Shown here: in pieces, positions 1 to 8,580 of the stretch | How positions within the stretch are numbered: the first letter of the stretch is position 1 | How the letters are laid out: each line of letters starts with the position of its first letter | Source of the DNA: Chloroflexota bacterium | Lineage (GTDB): Bacteria; Chloroflexota; UBA6077; FW602-bin22; JAMCYS01 | Assembly (NCBI GenBank): GCA_023473795.1 | Contig: JAMCYS010000090.1 | Span: 1 to 64,000 of the forward strand | Length of the DNA stretch: 64,000 bases | Reading direction: 5' to 3' | Program-made: the position numbers and the translations under genes | The notes under the pieces: model-generated | What the model saw: only the letters and a program-made list of their open reading frames with translations | The model's database searches: none | Told to the model about the DNA's origin: nothing

Positions 1-184
1 ACTCAGGGAACTCGACCAGTGGGATCACTGTTCACCTCCGAAGCACGTAGCACGATGGCTCCGCTTCACTCCAGAAGTGTACACCCGCTTGGCCTGGCTA
101 CCCAAAGCTTGAGAGTTCAGTTGTTAACGTGCTGCAAAAGTCGAGTAGTATGTCCGCACACTAGACCAGTTGGGGGACGAAACA
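1..184. other. Upstream region of tyrA, no clear gene
   Basis: No convincing coding frame or RNA gene is visible here. A loose promoter-like pair, TTGTTA at 121-126 and TAGTAT at 146-151, has a 19-base spacer, which is longer than ideal. I looked for a T-box leader, which could fit an aromatic amino acid gene, and did not find its conserved core. Confidence 0.3.
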
Positions 185-1144
185 ATGGCGAAGATCACGA
201 TAATCGGCCTGGGCTTGATTGGCGGCTCGTTGGGTAAGGCCCTGCGTCAGGCCGGGGGCGGCTTTGAGGTCGTCGGCCACGACAAGGACGGTGAGACCGG
301 CGCCCGTGCCCGGAAGAAAGGTGCAATCGACCGCGCCGAGTGGAACCTGCCCAGGGCCGTGGAAGACGCCTCCCTGGTGATCGTCGCCACGCCCGCCGCT
401 GCTATCGAGCGAGTCTTCAACGACGTCGCTCCCTATGTACGACCGGGCTGCGTCGTCACCGACACGGCGAGCACGAAGGTGGACGTGCTCGACTGGGCCA
501 AGCGCATCCTACCCGAGGGGGTCGCGTTCGTCGGCGGCGACCCGATGGTCGGCAAGGCGCACAGCGGCATCGACGAAGCCGAGGCGGGGCTTTTCAAAGG
601 TGGGACCTACTGTGTCGTGCCGGCGCCGAACGCTCCAGACGAAGCGGTGTCTCTCGTCGTGGGACTGGTGAGCGCCGTGGGGGCACGGCCGCTCTTCATC
701 GACCCGGTGGAGCACGATAGCTATATGGCCGCCATCAGCCATCTCCCCTACCTGGCGGCGGCGGCGCTGGTGAAGGTAGCGGCAAACTCGCCCGCCTGGC
801 GAGACATCGCCAAAGTTGCCGCCTGGGGCTTCCGCGACACCACCCAGCTCGCCAGCGGCGACACCGCGACCCACAGAGATATCTGCCTCACCAACCGCAC
901 GCCGCTTACCCATTGGCTGGACGTCTACATCGAGCAGCTGGGCGAGTTGCGCGCCGCGGTGGCCGCCGGAGACAAGGAGAGCCTGGAGCAGGTTCTGGGG
1001 GCAGCCAAGCAGGCCCGTGACGATTGGGAGACGGGAAGAGACCCGGAGACGGCAAGTCCTCTGTCGCAAACCACGGGCACCAGCGATCAGCTGCGCCAGA
1101 TGCTGATCGGCGGCTGGGGAGGGCGCCAGGACAAGCGGCGCTAG
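185..1144 (+). CDS. tyrA: Prephenate/arogenate dehydrogenase family protein
   Basis: Probable NAD(P)-dependent prephenate or arogenate dehydrogenase of tyrosine synthesis, 319 residues, cytosolic. A Rossmann motif GLGLIG lies at residues 8-13, followed by the family segments DTASTK (93-98) and SHLP (His186), so the fold assignment is firm. I start at ATG 185, with a G-rich ribosome site at 171-176; a TTG at 170 is also open. Three usually conserved positions differ: the GGHPM motif reads GGDPM (Asp119), the TTR motif reads TTQ (Gln221), and the following Trp region reads TATH. His186 is kept. Substrate choice may therefore differ from classical TyrA. No other aromatic-pathway gene is adjacent. 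Confidence 0.8.
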   Translation: MAKITIIGLGLIGGSLGKALRQAGGGFEVVGHDKDGETGARARKKGAIDRAEWNLPRAVEDASLVIVATPAAAIERVFNDVAPYVRPGCVVTDTASTKVDVLDWAKRILPEGVAFVGGDPMVGKAHSGIDEAEAGLFKGGTYCVVPAPNAPDEAVSLVVGLVSAVGARPLFIDPVEHDSYMAAISHLPYLAAAALVKVAANSPAWRDIAKVAAWGFRDTTQLASGDTATHRDICLTNRTPLTHWLDVYIEQLGELRAAVAAGDKESLEQVLGAAKQARDDWETGRDPETASPLSQTTGTSDQLRQMLIGGWGGRQDKRR

Positions 1145-1168
1145 TGATGCCGCGGCTCTAGCGGGCGC

Positions 1169-1360
1169 CTACTCCCAAGAGATGATCCAAACGCAGCCGC
1201 CGGCCAAGAGCACGGTGGCGACCGTGAGCGCCGCCATGTGGCTGGCCTGCAGGCCAACGTCCTTGGCCGCGAAGAGAAGGATCGCTACCATAACCACGGC
1301 CAGGGCTAGCCAGGCGGCCAAATACGGGTGCCGGCTCACCACGGCGCGCAAGCCACTCAT
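1169..1360 (-). CDS. Small two-helix membrane protein
   Basis: Product of 63 residues with two hydrophobic stretches (about 12-30 and 42-61) separated by a short charged loop, so probably a double-pass inner-membrane protein. Its ATG overlaps the stop of the upstream gene by four bases (ATGA), which points to translational coupling. I do not recognise a family. The coupling and good membrane profile argue for a real gene rather than noise. Confidence 0.6.
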   Translation of the reverse strand: MSGLRAVVSRHPYLAAWLALAVVMVAILLFAAKDVGLQASHMAALTVATVLLAGGCVWIISWE

Positions 1361-1686
1361 TCCTCCACCTTCTCAATCTTGATGTGGACATCTCGCGGTA
1401 GGGCAAGCGCCGCGGCAACTTCCACAGCCTTGCTGATGCCGATGGGCACAGCGCAGGCTTGGTGCAAGGGGTGCCGAGCCACGGCGGCGAAGATGGCGTT
1501 GTCCTTGGCCTTGCCCCGCAAGAGCCCGTAGGGGTCGATCTTGGGGAAGTCGCGTGCCAGGCCACGGCAATTCTGGCAATCGCTTTCGATAGTCACGCCG
1601 ACCATCCCCTCCTCGTCCATCTCCGCCGCGATCCTAGTGACGAAGCCACAAATGCCGGCTTCTACCGTTACCAGCGCTTTAGCCAA
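1357..1686 (-). CDS. DUF6951-like conserved hypothetical protein
   Basis: A 109-residue soluble protein with an AGICGF segment near the start, a paired-cysteine motif SDCQNC at about 35-40 and another Cys near 77. This layout matches my memory of the DUF6951 family of small cysteine-containing proteins in Chloroflexota and anaerobes; function is unknown. The spaced cysteines could bind a metal, which is inference. It overlaps uppP upstream by eight bases and the small membrane gene downstream by four, so the three genes form one transcription unit. Confidence 0.7.
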   Translation of the reverse strand: MAKALVTVEAGICGFVTRIAAEMDEEGMVGVTIESDCQNCRGLARDFPKIDPYGLLRGKAKDNAIFAAVARHPLHQACAVPIGISKAVEVAAALALPRDVHIKIEKVEE

Positions 1687-2515
1687 GACCTTTCCCTCCC
1701 GTGACGAACCAGAGAACCACGGTCAGCACCCCGGCAAGCCCGCAGTAAGCCGCGAAGATGTACAGGCTGCCCCGCCGCAAGTAGGCCAGCAGAAAACTGA
1801 TGCACAAATAGCCGCTGACTGCCGCCGCCAGGAAACCAACCGCCAGGGTCGCGGCGCCAACGCCGGCTCCCCCACCGTGCCGCAGCAGACTAACCAGCTG
1901 AGAGAGGCCGGCGCCGGCAATGATAGGCATCCCCAGAAGAAAACTGAACCGCGCCGCCGCCGTCCGGCTTAGGCCGAAGGCCAGGCCGGTGGCAATAGTG
2001 GCGCCCGAGCGGGAGATGCCGGGCGTGATGGCCACCGCCTGGGCCACGCCAATAACGACGGCCGAGCCGGCCCCGAGTTTCTCAAGTCCCCAGAGACGGC
2101 TCCCGAAGCGCTCGCTGAGCACCAAGATGCAGCCCGTCAGCACCAGCGCGGCGCCGACGAAACCAGGCGACCCGAAGAGCACGGTGAACTGCTCTTCCAG
2201 CACCACGCCCGCAACGACGGCTGGGATCGTGGCCAGAATGATCAACCAACCCAACCGACCAGCAGGCGCCGACCAATTCCGGTGACGCCAGCCGGCCAAC
2301 CAGGCTCCAAGAATGCTCCAGATGTCCGACCAGAAGTAGACCAACAGCGCGAGCAGGGTGCCGAGATGGAGCGTGGCGTCGAAGGCCACGCTCGGTTCCG
2401 GCCAACCTAGAAGCCAGGGCAGCACTACCAGGTGGCCCGAGGAGCTAACGGGAATGAACTCGGTAAGACCCTGTACGATGCCCAGGGCGAGGGCCTGCAG
2501 CAGATCCAAGTGCAC
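1679..2515 (-). CDS. uppP: Undecaprenyl-diphosphatase UppP/BacA
   Basis: Integral-membrane phosphatase that converts undecaprenyl diphosphate to the monophosphate carrier used for peptidoglycan and surface glycans; family members can confer bacitracin tolerance. Length 278 residues is normal. Visible signatures are QGLTEFIPVSSSGHL at about 15-29 and PGISRSGAT in the second half, the two motifs that build the active site, plus about eight hydrophobic helices. It heads a three-gene unit with the DUF6951-like and small membrane genes. Its presence fits the many polyprenyl-phosphate-dependent glycosyltransferases in the window. Confidence 0.95.
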   Translation of the reverse strand: MHLDLLQALALGIVQGLTEFIPVSSSGHLVVLPWLLGWPEPSVAFDATLHLGTLLALLVYFWSDIWSILGAWLAGWRHRNWSAPAGRLGWLIILATIPAVVAGVVLEEQFTVLFGSPGFVGAALVLTGCILVLSERFGSRLWGLEKLGAGSAVVIGVAQAVAITPGISRSGATIATGLAFGLSRTAAARFSFLLGMPIIAGAGLSQLVSLLRHGGGAGVGAATLAVGFLAAAVSGYLCISFLLAYLRRGSLYIFAAYCGLAGVLTVVLWFVTGGKGLG

Positions 2516-2570
2516 ACTCCACGTAGGGTTAGCGTCGTCCGCCGGACCCGCTCAGTCTACGGCAAAAGGG

Positions 2571-2594
2571 ACGCGGGGGGCAAGCCCCCCGCGT
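2571..2594 (-). terminator. Intrinsic terminator after hppA
   Basis: Perfect ten-base stem (ACGCGGGGGG at 2571-2580, CCCCCCGCGT at 2585-2594) with a four-base loop. On the minus strand it is followed within three bases by TTTT. It sits about 40 bases past the hppA stop and separates hppA from uppP. Confidence 0.75.
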
Positions 2595-2635
2595 GTAGAT
2601 CGACGGCATTTCGCCCTTACGAGCGGAGCCAGACT

Positions 2636-4714
2636 CTAGATGAAGAACGGCGCCAGCACAAGCGTGATGGTCGAGAGCAGCTTGACCAGCACGTGTAGGG
2701 ACGGCCCGGCAGTGTCCTTGAAGGGGTCGCCAACCGTGTCGCCGACGACCGCCGCGGCGTGGGTCGGCGTGTGCTTGCCGATGATGTTGCCCTCGGCGTC
2801 CTTCATGTAGCCGGCCTCGATGAACTTCTTAGCGTTGTCCCAGGCACCACCGCCGTTGTTGAGCACGGTCGCCAGAATGATGCCGGCGATGGTGCCCACC
2901 ATCAGCAGACCAGCCGTGGCTTCGGCTTTGAGCACCAGGCCGACGATGGTCGGCAAGCCAACCGCGAGGAGACCCGGCGCCACCATCTCGCCCAAGGCGG
3001 CCTTGGTCGTGATGTCCACGCAGCGGGCGAAGTCTGGCTGGGAAGTGCCGGCCATGATGCCCGGATCCTCGCGGAACTGCCGCCGCACCTCTTCGATTAT
3101 GCTGCTGGCCGTACGACCCACGGCACGGATGGCCAGCGAGCTGAACAGGTAGACGAGCATGGCGCCCAGGGCCGCGCCGACGAAGACCTCGACTTTGGCC
3201 AGGTTGACGGAAGCCAACGGATGTCCCAGCTCGGCGAGCCGGTCAAGATAGGCCGAGAATAGCAGGAAGGCGGCCAGGGCGGCGGAGCCGATGGCGTAGC
3301 CCTTGGTTAGGGCCTTCGTCGTGTTGCCCACCGCGTCGAGAGCATCGGTGATGTGGCGGGCGCTCTCGGGGGCGCCGGACATTTCGGTGATACCACCAGC
3401 GTTGTCGGTGATCGGCCCGAAGGTATCCATAGCCAGGATGTAAGCCGCGCTCATCAGCATGCCCATCGTCGACACGGCCGTGCCATAGATGGCGCCGTGC
3501 GGCACGCCCGACTGCTCGCCGCACCAGAAGGAAGCGATCAGGGCCACGGAGATGACGACTATGGTGCTGGCGGTGCACTCAAAGCCCACGGCCATGCCGG
3601 CGATGATGTTGGTCGCCGGGCCGGTGCGCGAGGCTTGTGCGATCTCCTGTACCGGTCGCCAGCTGCCCGACGTATAGTAGATAGTTATGTAGACGAAAGC
3701 GATCGACGTGGCGATGCCCACCAGACCGGCGGCGACGAACCACCAGTTGTTTAGCATCTGCATTGTAACGAAGACGACAAAGACGGCGGCCAGAATGGCG
3801 GTCACCCAGTAGCCACGGTTGAGGGCGCTCATGGGGTCGCTGCCCTCGCGCGTGCCGCGCACGGTCATCAGGCCCACGCCGGAGGCGATCAGGCCAAAAG
3901 CGCGGATAACCAGCGGGAAGAGAATCCAAGCGGGGTTGTTGGTGACGCGATAGATGGCCACGCCCAGGATCATCGCGCCGATATTCTCGGCCGCTGTGGA
4001 CTCGAAGAGGTCGGCGCCACGACCGGCGCAGTCGCCCACGTTGTCGCCCACCAAGTCGGCGATGACGGCGGCGTTGCGCGGGTCGTCCTCGGGGATGCCG
4101 GCCTCGACCTTGCCGACCAGGTCGGCCCCCACGTCGGCAGCCTTGGTGTAGATGCCTCCGCCCAGCTGGGCGAAGAGGGCGACGAAACTGGCGCCGAAGC
4201 CGAAGCCCACGATGAGGAACGGCGCCCTATCAGGCGCCGTGGCCCCGCCGAAGGCGTAGAAGATGCCCGCCACGCCAAGGAGGCTGAGCGCCACGACCAG
4301 GAAGCCGGACACCGCGCCACCGCGCAGCGACACAGTGATGGCCTCGGCCAATGAGCGGCGGGCGGCACTGGCGGTGCGCACGTTAGAGCGCACGGCCACG
4401 TACATGCCGATAAATCCGGCGAGACCAGAGGCCGTGGCACCCACCAGGAAGGCAATGCCGGTCTCGATGCCTGTGTTGACGCTTTGGTCGATGTAGCCGA
4501 TAAGGGCGCTGATTAGGACACCCACGACCACCGCGAGCATAGCGATCGTCTGGTACTGCCGGCGGAGGAACGCCATCGCGCCCTGGTAAATCATGTCCGC
4601 GATAGCGACCATCTCGGAAGTGCCGGTGTCCCGCTTGAGAACGTCCCAGGCCAGGAAGGCGACGAAGAAGACCGTCGCCACTCCCACGATGGGAACGATG
4701 GGCACAAGCTCCAT
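2636..4714 (-). CDS. hppA: Membrane-bound proton-pumping pyrophosphatase, K+-independent type
   Basis: Pumps protons across the membrane using pyrophosphate hydrolysis; homodimer with about 16 helices per subunit. The 692-residue product has the substrate motif GGGIYTKAADVGADLVGK (186-203) and DNVGDCAGRGADLFE (224-238), plus a second Asp-rich site near 430-440. The marker GNTTKA puts Lys at 467 where K+-dependent enzymes have Ala, so it should be K+-independent. The start is ATG 4714, preceded by an AGGAGAGAAAGG ribosome site. A translin-like gene begins its reading just upstream on the same strand (gap 19 bases), so the two are probably co-transcribed. Confidence 0.95.
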   Translation of the reverse strand: MELVPIVPIVGVATVFFVAFLAWDVLKRDTGTSEMVAIADMIYQGAMAFLRRQYQTIAMLAVVVGVLISALIGYIDQSVNTGIETGIAFLVGATASGLAGFIGMYVAVRSNVRTASAARRSLAEAITVSLRGGAVSGFLVVALSLLGVAGIFYAFGGATAPDRAPFLIVGFGFGASFVALFAQLGGGIYTKAADVGADLVGKVEAGIPEDDPRNAAVIADLVGDNVGDCAGRGADLFESTAAENIGAMILGVAIYRVTNNPAWILFPLVIRAFGLIASGVGLMTVRGTREGSDPMSALNRGYWVTAILAAVFVVFVTMQMLNNWWFVAAGLVGIATSIAFVYITIYYTSGSWRPVQEIAQASRTGPATNIIAGMAVGFECTASTIVVISVALIASFWCGEQSGVPHGAIYGTAVSTMGMLMSAAYILAMDTFGPITDNAGGITEMSGAPESARHITDALDAVGNTTKALTKGYAIGSAALAAFLLFSAYLDRLAELGHPLASVNLAKVEVFVGAALGAMLVYLFSSLAIRAVGRTASSIIEEVRRQFREDPGIMAGTSQPDFARCVDITTKAALGEMVAPGLLAVGLPTIVGLVLKAEATAGLLMVGTIAGIILATVLNNGGGAWDNAKKFIEAGYMKDAEGNIIGKHTPTHAAAVVGDTVGDPFKDTAGPSLHVLVKLLSTITLVLAPFFI

Positions 4715-4733
4715 TCCTTTCTCTCCTAACTGT

Positions 4734-5432
4734 TCATTCCTGCTGGATCCGCCCGATGTCGTCCGGCTGTATCCCACCCGAACGGCGTTCCAGCTCGGCC
4801 AGGCGCTGGCTGAGCTCCTGCTGGCGCAAGGCCATGGTCAAATCGCCTCTCGTACGCTCGAGCACACCCCGCACCATGTCCGTAGTCCGCCGCAGGCCGC
4901 CGGTCATCGCGTCTGGGTAGTCGATTGTCACCAGGAGCTCGTAGATCTCGTTCATCGCCTGCAGCAGCTCTTCACCACGCGCCACCGTGCCCCGTCGCAG
5001 TTCGTCGAGTATGTAGCGGCGCAACTCCCCGGCCGCCTCCCCCAGCCCGTTCAAATAGGCCTGCCAGCTTACACCCAACTGCTCCGGGCCGACGAGCGGC
5101 TCGTCGCGCACAATCGCATAGGTAGCGGTGGCTTCGGCGTACTCTTTCTGGGCGTCCTGCACGTAGCCAGCGTAGAGCACGTCCGGCTGGTTGGCGAGAG
5201 CAGCAGTCGCACGCTGCAGTCCCTCGCTTGCCGCCGCCAACAACTCGCGCGCCCGCTCGAAATCAGCTCTGTGCACGGCACGAACGGCGTTGGCCGAGGA
5301 GCGCAGGGCCTCCCGCGAGAGCGCTAGCGATTCCTCACGCGCCGTGTTCTTGGACCGAAAGTGCTGATGGGCTTGATCGGCGATGGCGTCCAACTGCAGC
5401 AAGTGCCACTCCCCGCCCGCTCGCGCGGGCAC
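4734..5432 (-). CDS. Translin family protein
   Basis: An all-helical protein of 232 residues that resembles the translin/TRAX superfamily, best known in eukaryotes as octameric nucleic-acid-binding or RNase complexes, with homologues in archaea and some bacteria. The clearest match is the C-terminal half: LGEAAGELRRYILDELRRG, then an ELLVTIDYP segment and a long helix rich in Glu, Arg and Leu, as in translin. I cannot confirm the acidic catalytic residues of TRAX. The GTG start at 5432 lies within a GC-rich inverted repeat (arms 5414-5422 and 5438-5446). A TTG at 5402, preceded by GGGGAG at a good distance, is an alternative start that would shorten the protein by ten residues. It lies between an aminotransferase and hppA. 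Confidence 0.75.
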   Translation of the reverse strand: MPARAGGEWHLLQLDAIADQAHQHFRSKNTAREESLALSREALRSSANAVRAVHRADFERARELLAAASEGLQRATAALANQPDVLYAGYVQDAQKEYAEATATYAIVRDEPLVGPEQLGVSWQAYLNGLGEAAGELRRYILDELRRGTVARGEELLQAMNEIYELLVTIDYPDAMTGGLRRTTDMVRGVLERTRGDLTMALRQQELSQRLAELERRSGGIQPDDIGRIQQE

Positions 5433-5475
5433 CGAGAGAGCGGGCGAGGGATCTTTTTCACCGGCTCTCTCTGTC

Positions 5476-6639
5476 CTATAGTCTGGCCACGGCGGCCTTG
5501 ATCCGCTCCAGGGCTATCTGTAGGTTCTCCACGGAGTTCGCGTAGGACAGCCGCAAGTAGCCCTCGCCGTACTGCCCGAAGGAGCCCCCGGAGAGGGTTG
5601 CCACGCCCGCCTCGGTGAGAAGGTAATCGGCCAGCGCCGACGACGGCACGCCGACCCGGCTGACGTTCGGGAAGACGTAGAAGGCGCCCTGCGGCCGCAG
5701 GCAGCTGAATCCCCGTATCTGATTGAGACCGTCGACTATGACGTCGCGGCGGCGTTTGAACTCGGCCACGTAGCGCGCCGGTTCCTCCTGCGGGCCAGTG
5801 ATGGCCTCGACGCCAGCGCGCTGAATGAAACTGGCGGTGCAGGAGGCGCTGTTGGTCATCAAGCGGGTGATGTGCGCGGCCAGGTCCAGCGGCATTATGC
5901 CGTAGCCCAAGCGCCAGCCGGTCATCGCGTAGGTCTTCGAGAAGCCGTCCAGAATAATCGCTTTGTCCTGCATTCCAGGGAGAGAAGCTATCGAGAAGTG
6001 CTCGCCCGAGTAGATGATGCGACGGTAGACCTCGTCGGTCAGGACAGGGATATTCCGCTCGCTGGCGATTTCCGCCACCTGTTCCAGGTCTGAGCGAGTG
6101 AGCACGCCGCCGGTAGGGTTCTGGGGTGAGTTGAGGATAATGAGGCGCGTCTTGTCGCTGACCTTCTGCCGCAGTTCGCCGACGTCGAAGCGGAACTCGC
6201 GATCTTCGCGCAGCTGCACGGGCACCGGCACGCCGCCGACGAAGTTGATCACCGATTCGTAGATGGGGAACCCCGGATTGGGGTAGATGACTTCGTCGCC
6301 CTCGTCGACCAGAGACATTATGACGAAGAACATTATCGGCTTGGCGCCGGGTGTGACCACTACCTGGTCGGCGGTATGGGTTACCCCTCGCACCTGGCTG
6401 GATTCGCGGGCAATGGCCTCGCGTAGTTCCGGCAGGCCGGCGGAGGGACCGTAGTGCGTCCAGCCCTGCTTGAGCGCCGCCACGCCCGCCTCGACGATGT
6501 TGGCAGGCGTGTCGAAGTCCGGCTCACCGATCTCCAGGTGCACTACGTGCTTGCCTTTGGCCTCTAAAGCCCGGGCCCGCGCCAGCATCTCGAACGCCGT
6601 CTCGGTACCCAAGCGGTTCATCTTTGCGGCAACTCTCAT
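5476..6639 (-). CDS. Class I/II PLP-dependent aminotransferase (aspartate aminotransferase-like)
   Basis: Transfers an amino group between an amino acid and a 2-oxo acid using pyridoxal phosphate; cytosolic fold-type I enzyme of 387 residues. The PLP lysine is Lys235 in DGFSKTYAMTGWRLGYG. Other landmarks are NPQNPTGG-type SPQNPTGG near 171-178 and TDEVYRRI near 201-208. The overall pattern is that of the aspartate aminotransferase subgroup (AspC/PatA-like), but substrate cannot be fixed. A TyrA-like gene lies 5 kb away, so a role as aromatic aminotransferase is possible. A good promoter lies upstream at 6728-6756. Confidence 0.88.
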   Translation of the reverse strand: MRVAAKMNRLGTETAFEMLARARALEAKGKHVVHLEIGEPDFDTPANIVEAGVAALKQGWTHYGPSAGLPELREAIARESSQVRGVTHTADQVVVTPGAKPIMFFVIMSLVDEGDEVIYPNPGFPIYESVINFVGGVPVPVQLREDREFRFDVGELRQKVSDKTRLIILNSPQNPTGGVLTRSDLEQVAEIASERNIPVLTDEVYRRIIYSGEHFSIASLPGMQDKAIILDGFSKTYAMTGWRLGYGIMPLDLAAHITRLMTNSASCTASFIQRAGVEAITGPQEEPARYVAEFKRRRDVIVDGLNQIRGFSCLRPQGAFYVFPNVSRVGVPSSALADYLLTEAGVATLSGGSFGQYGEGYLRLSYANSVENLQIALERIKAAVARL

Positions 6640-6727
6640 CGCCTATCCTCCAGTGCTCAGCGTTCAGCGGGCCGCCTCCAGTCCGCGCCCCAGCCGTGCG
6701 CCAGCGATATCGTCTGCTAGCCGGCTA

Positions 6728-6756
6728 AATATAAACCATAGGCGGGCGAGAATCAA
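6728..6756 (-). promoter_or_regulatory. Sigma70-type promoter for the aminotransferase gene
   Basis: On the minus strand TTGATT (6751-6756) and TATATT (6728-6733) are separated by 17 bases, with the start codon about 90 bases downstream. Confidence 0.6.
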
Positions 6757-6768
6757 CGACCGCGTTCT

Positions 6769-7782
6769 CTAGTCGGCCGGGCCATCGGCCGGCAGAGAGG
6801 GTTGCAGTCGGGCCTGGCTCAGTCCACGCAAGGTCAAGTTCTCGCGCCAGAGATAGAAGAACCCAAGCAGAGTGATCGGCAGAAGCAACGCCAGATGCAG
6901 CACCGCCGTGTAGCCCAGTGCCAACTCGCGGCCGACGCCGAACAGGCCGAGGCTGAACACGGCCAGGGCGTCGAAGGTGCCGACGTAGCCCGGCGAGGAA
7001 GGGATCATCCCGCCCACGTTGGCCACCGATGTGGCGAGCAACGTGGCCCTAACGCTCACGTGGCTGAAGAAGCCCAGAGCGATAACGTAGTACATCGCCG
7101 TCTCACAGAGCCAGGCGGCGGCCGAAAGCGCTAGGGCGGCAAGCGCCATGCGAGCGCTGCGCAAAGCGCGCAGACCGGTCAGACCGGCCAGTGCCACGCC
7201 GGCAAGAGGCGCGCGGTAGCGCTCGGGCAGCGGCCGGAGGCAGAGTGATACCAACCCCTCCGCCCAGGATGGCCGAGCAGACATGGCCACGATTAGGACG
7301 AGCAATCCAAGGAACAAGAGGCCTGTGGCCCAGACGATTTGTCGCAGAGTGGGGTCGAAGGGCATGGTTAAGGCGACGACCAGCATGAGCCCCAGTAGAA
7401 CTAGCCCATCGAAGACGCGCTCGACGACGATGGTGGCCAAGGTCGCGCTCTTGCTGACCCCTTCCCTCTCGCCCAGCAAGTAGGCCCGCGCCAGCTCGCC
7501 GAGACGCGCCGGGAGGATGTCGTTGACCATATAGCCGATCACTACCACGGGAAAGAGGCGCCGGGAGGACACTGGCTTGAGCGGCAGAAGAAGGAACCGC
7601 CAGCGGACCGCCCGCAGCCAGACCCCTATGAAGTAGATCGCCAGGGCCGGCAACAGGTATACGTACTGGGCCCGCGCCAGCAGGTCAAGCACGCGATCGA
7701 AGTCCTGCACCTGACCGCCCAGCCAGAAGAGGAACACCAGACTGATGGCCAAGCCAAGCCAGAGCCGCCAGTTCCTTAACAA
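6769..7782 (-). CDS. UPF0104 family membrane protein (flippase-like)
   Basis: Multi-pass membrane protein of the UPF0104 / lysylphosphatidylglycerol-synthase transmembrane family, 337 residues with about eight helices and conserved segments GYMVNDILPARLGELARAYLL and VVERVFDGLVLL. Such proteins are often found with glycosyltransferases and are thought to move or handle lipids; the substrate here is unknown. I choose TTG 7782, which has AGAAGG six bases upstream and gives the normal family length; the frame stays open much further upstream but in low-complexity sequence overlapping the divergent gene's promoter. It is transcribed away from a broken PMT glycosyltransferase gene. Confidence 0.8.
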   Translation of the reverse strand: MLRNWRLWLGLAISLVFLFWLGGQVQDFDRVLDLLARAQYVYLLPALAIYFIGVWLRAVRWRFLLLPLKPVSSRRLFPVVVIGYMVNDILPARLGELARAYLLGEREGVSKSATLATIVVERVFDGLVLLGLMLVVALTMPFDPTLRQIVWATGLLFLGLLVLIVAMSARPSWAEGLVSLCLRPLPERYRAPLAGVALAGLTGLRALRSARMALAALALSAAAWLCETAMYYVIALGFFSHVSVRATLLATSVANVGGMIPSSPGYVGTFDALAVFSLGLFGVGRELALGYTAVLHLALLLPITLLGFFYLWRENLTLRGLSQARLQPSLPADGPAD

Positions 7783-7856
7783 CGTGGCCCTTCTAGCGCA
7801 GTCTGGCGGACCGCCCTTTCTCAGCACACGGAGCGTATCCGCCGCAAGCAAACCAG

Positions 7857-7886
7857 ATTGTACTGCAACGCCAGCAGACACCGCAA
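7857..7886 (-). promoter_or_regulatory. Promoter for the UPF0104 gene
   Basis: Minus-strand TTGCGG (7881-7886) and TACAAT (7857-7862) with an 18-base spacer, about 75 bases before the TTG start. The same pair of hexamers with the same spacer occurs ahead of the M20 hydrolase gene. Confidence 0.55.
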
Positions 7887-7928
7887 TGGCTGAGCAGCCG
7901 CTGAGTCTACGCCAGCGGGCCAAGGTTA

Positions 7929-7957
7929 TTGACAGCCGGCCAGTTGCTCGGTAGGAT
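7929..7957 (+). promoter_or_regulatory. Promoter for the broken PMT gene
   Basis: TTGACA (7929-7934) and TAGGAT (7952-7957) with a 17-base spacer. Transcription starting near 7964 rules out any start codon upstream of that point, including the TTG inside the -35 box. Confidence 0.6.
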
Positions 7958-8580
7958 TGGGAACGTGGCACAGATGCCCGGTCTCTTGCCCGAGCAGCAA
8001 ACGCGGAGCGAGCAACCCACCGCCAGTCCCACTGACGGCCGCGCTGCCCGTCCGCGCCCGTCGGCGGGCGCAGGGGCTCTCCTTCCCGGCGGGCTCGAGG
8101 CGCACGCCATGCGGCTGCTGGCGCTCGTCGGGGCGCTGGTGGCGGCGAGCAAGTTCGCGCTCGCCGGCAACGCCTGGCTGGGCCTTCTAGTCTATGCCCT
8201 TTCCGCCGCGGTTTTCTGGTATTCGGTGGCGCCCTGGGACCCTCCCACGGTTGCCTTCCCTGCCGCACCGCGAGTTCGCCTGCGCCGACTTGACTTTGCT
8301 TTGGCCTCGCTTGTCGCCGGCATAGCTTTTCTCTCCGCCACCCGGGGAGCGCCGCAGCTGCTGCTGGCAGGATTGTGGGTAGCGGCGATGCTTCTGGCCC
8401 TGGCTGCCGGCAGCCGGCAAGTCGAGAGCGGCCGCTCCGCGGTGACGGCAGCGCGCTTCCCGCGGCGCGAGCTGGCGCTGGTCTTGGCCATCGGCCTCCT
8501 TGCCCTGGCCCTACGTTCCTGGCGGCTCGACCTCTACCCCAACGGTTTCCATGGCGATGAGGGCATCTTCGGCAGGGAAG

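Noticed and set aside
1-184. T-box or other amino-acid leader before tyrA
   Set aside because: The conserved core sequence is absent.
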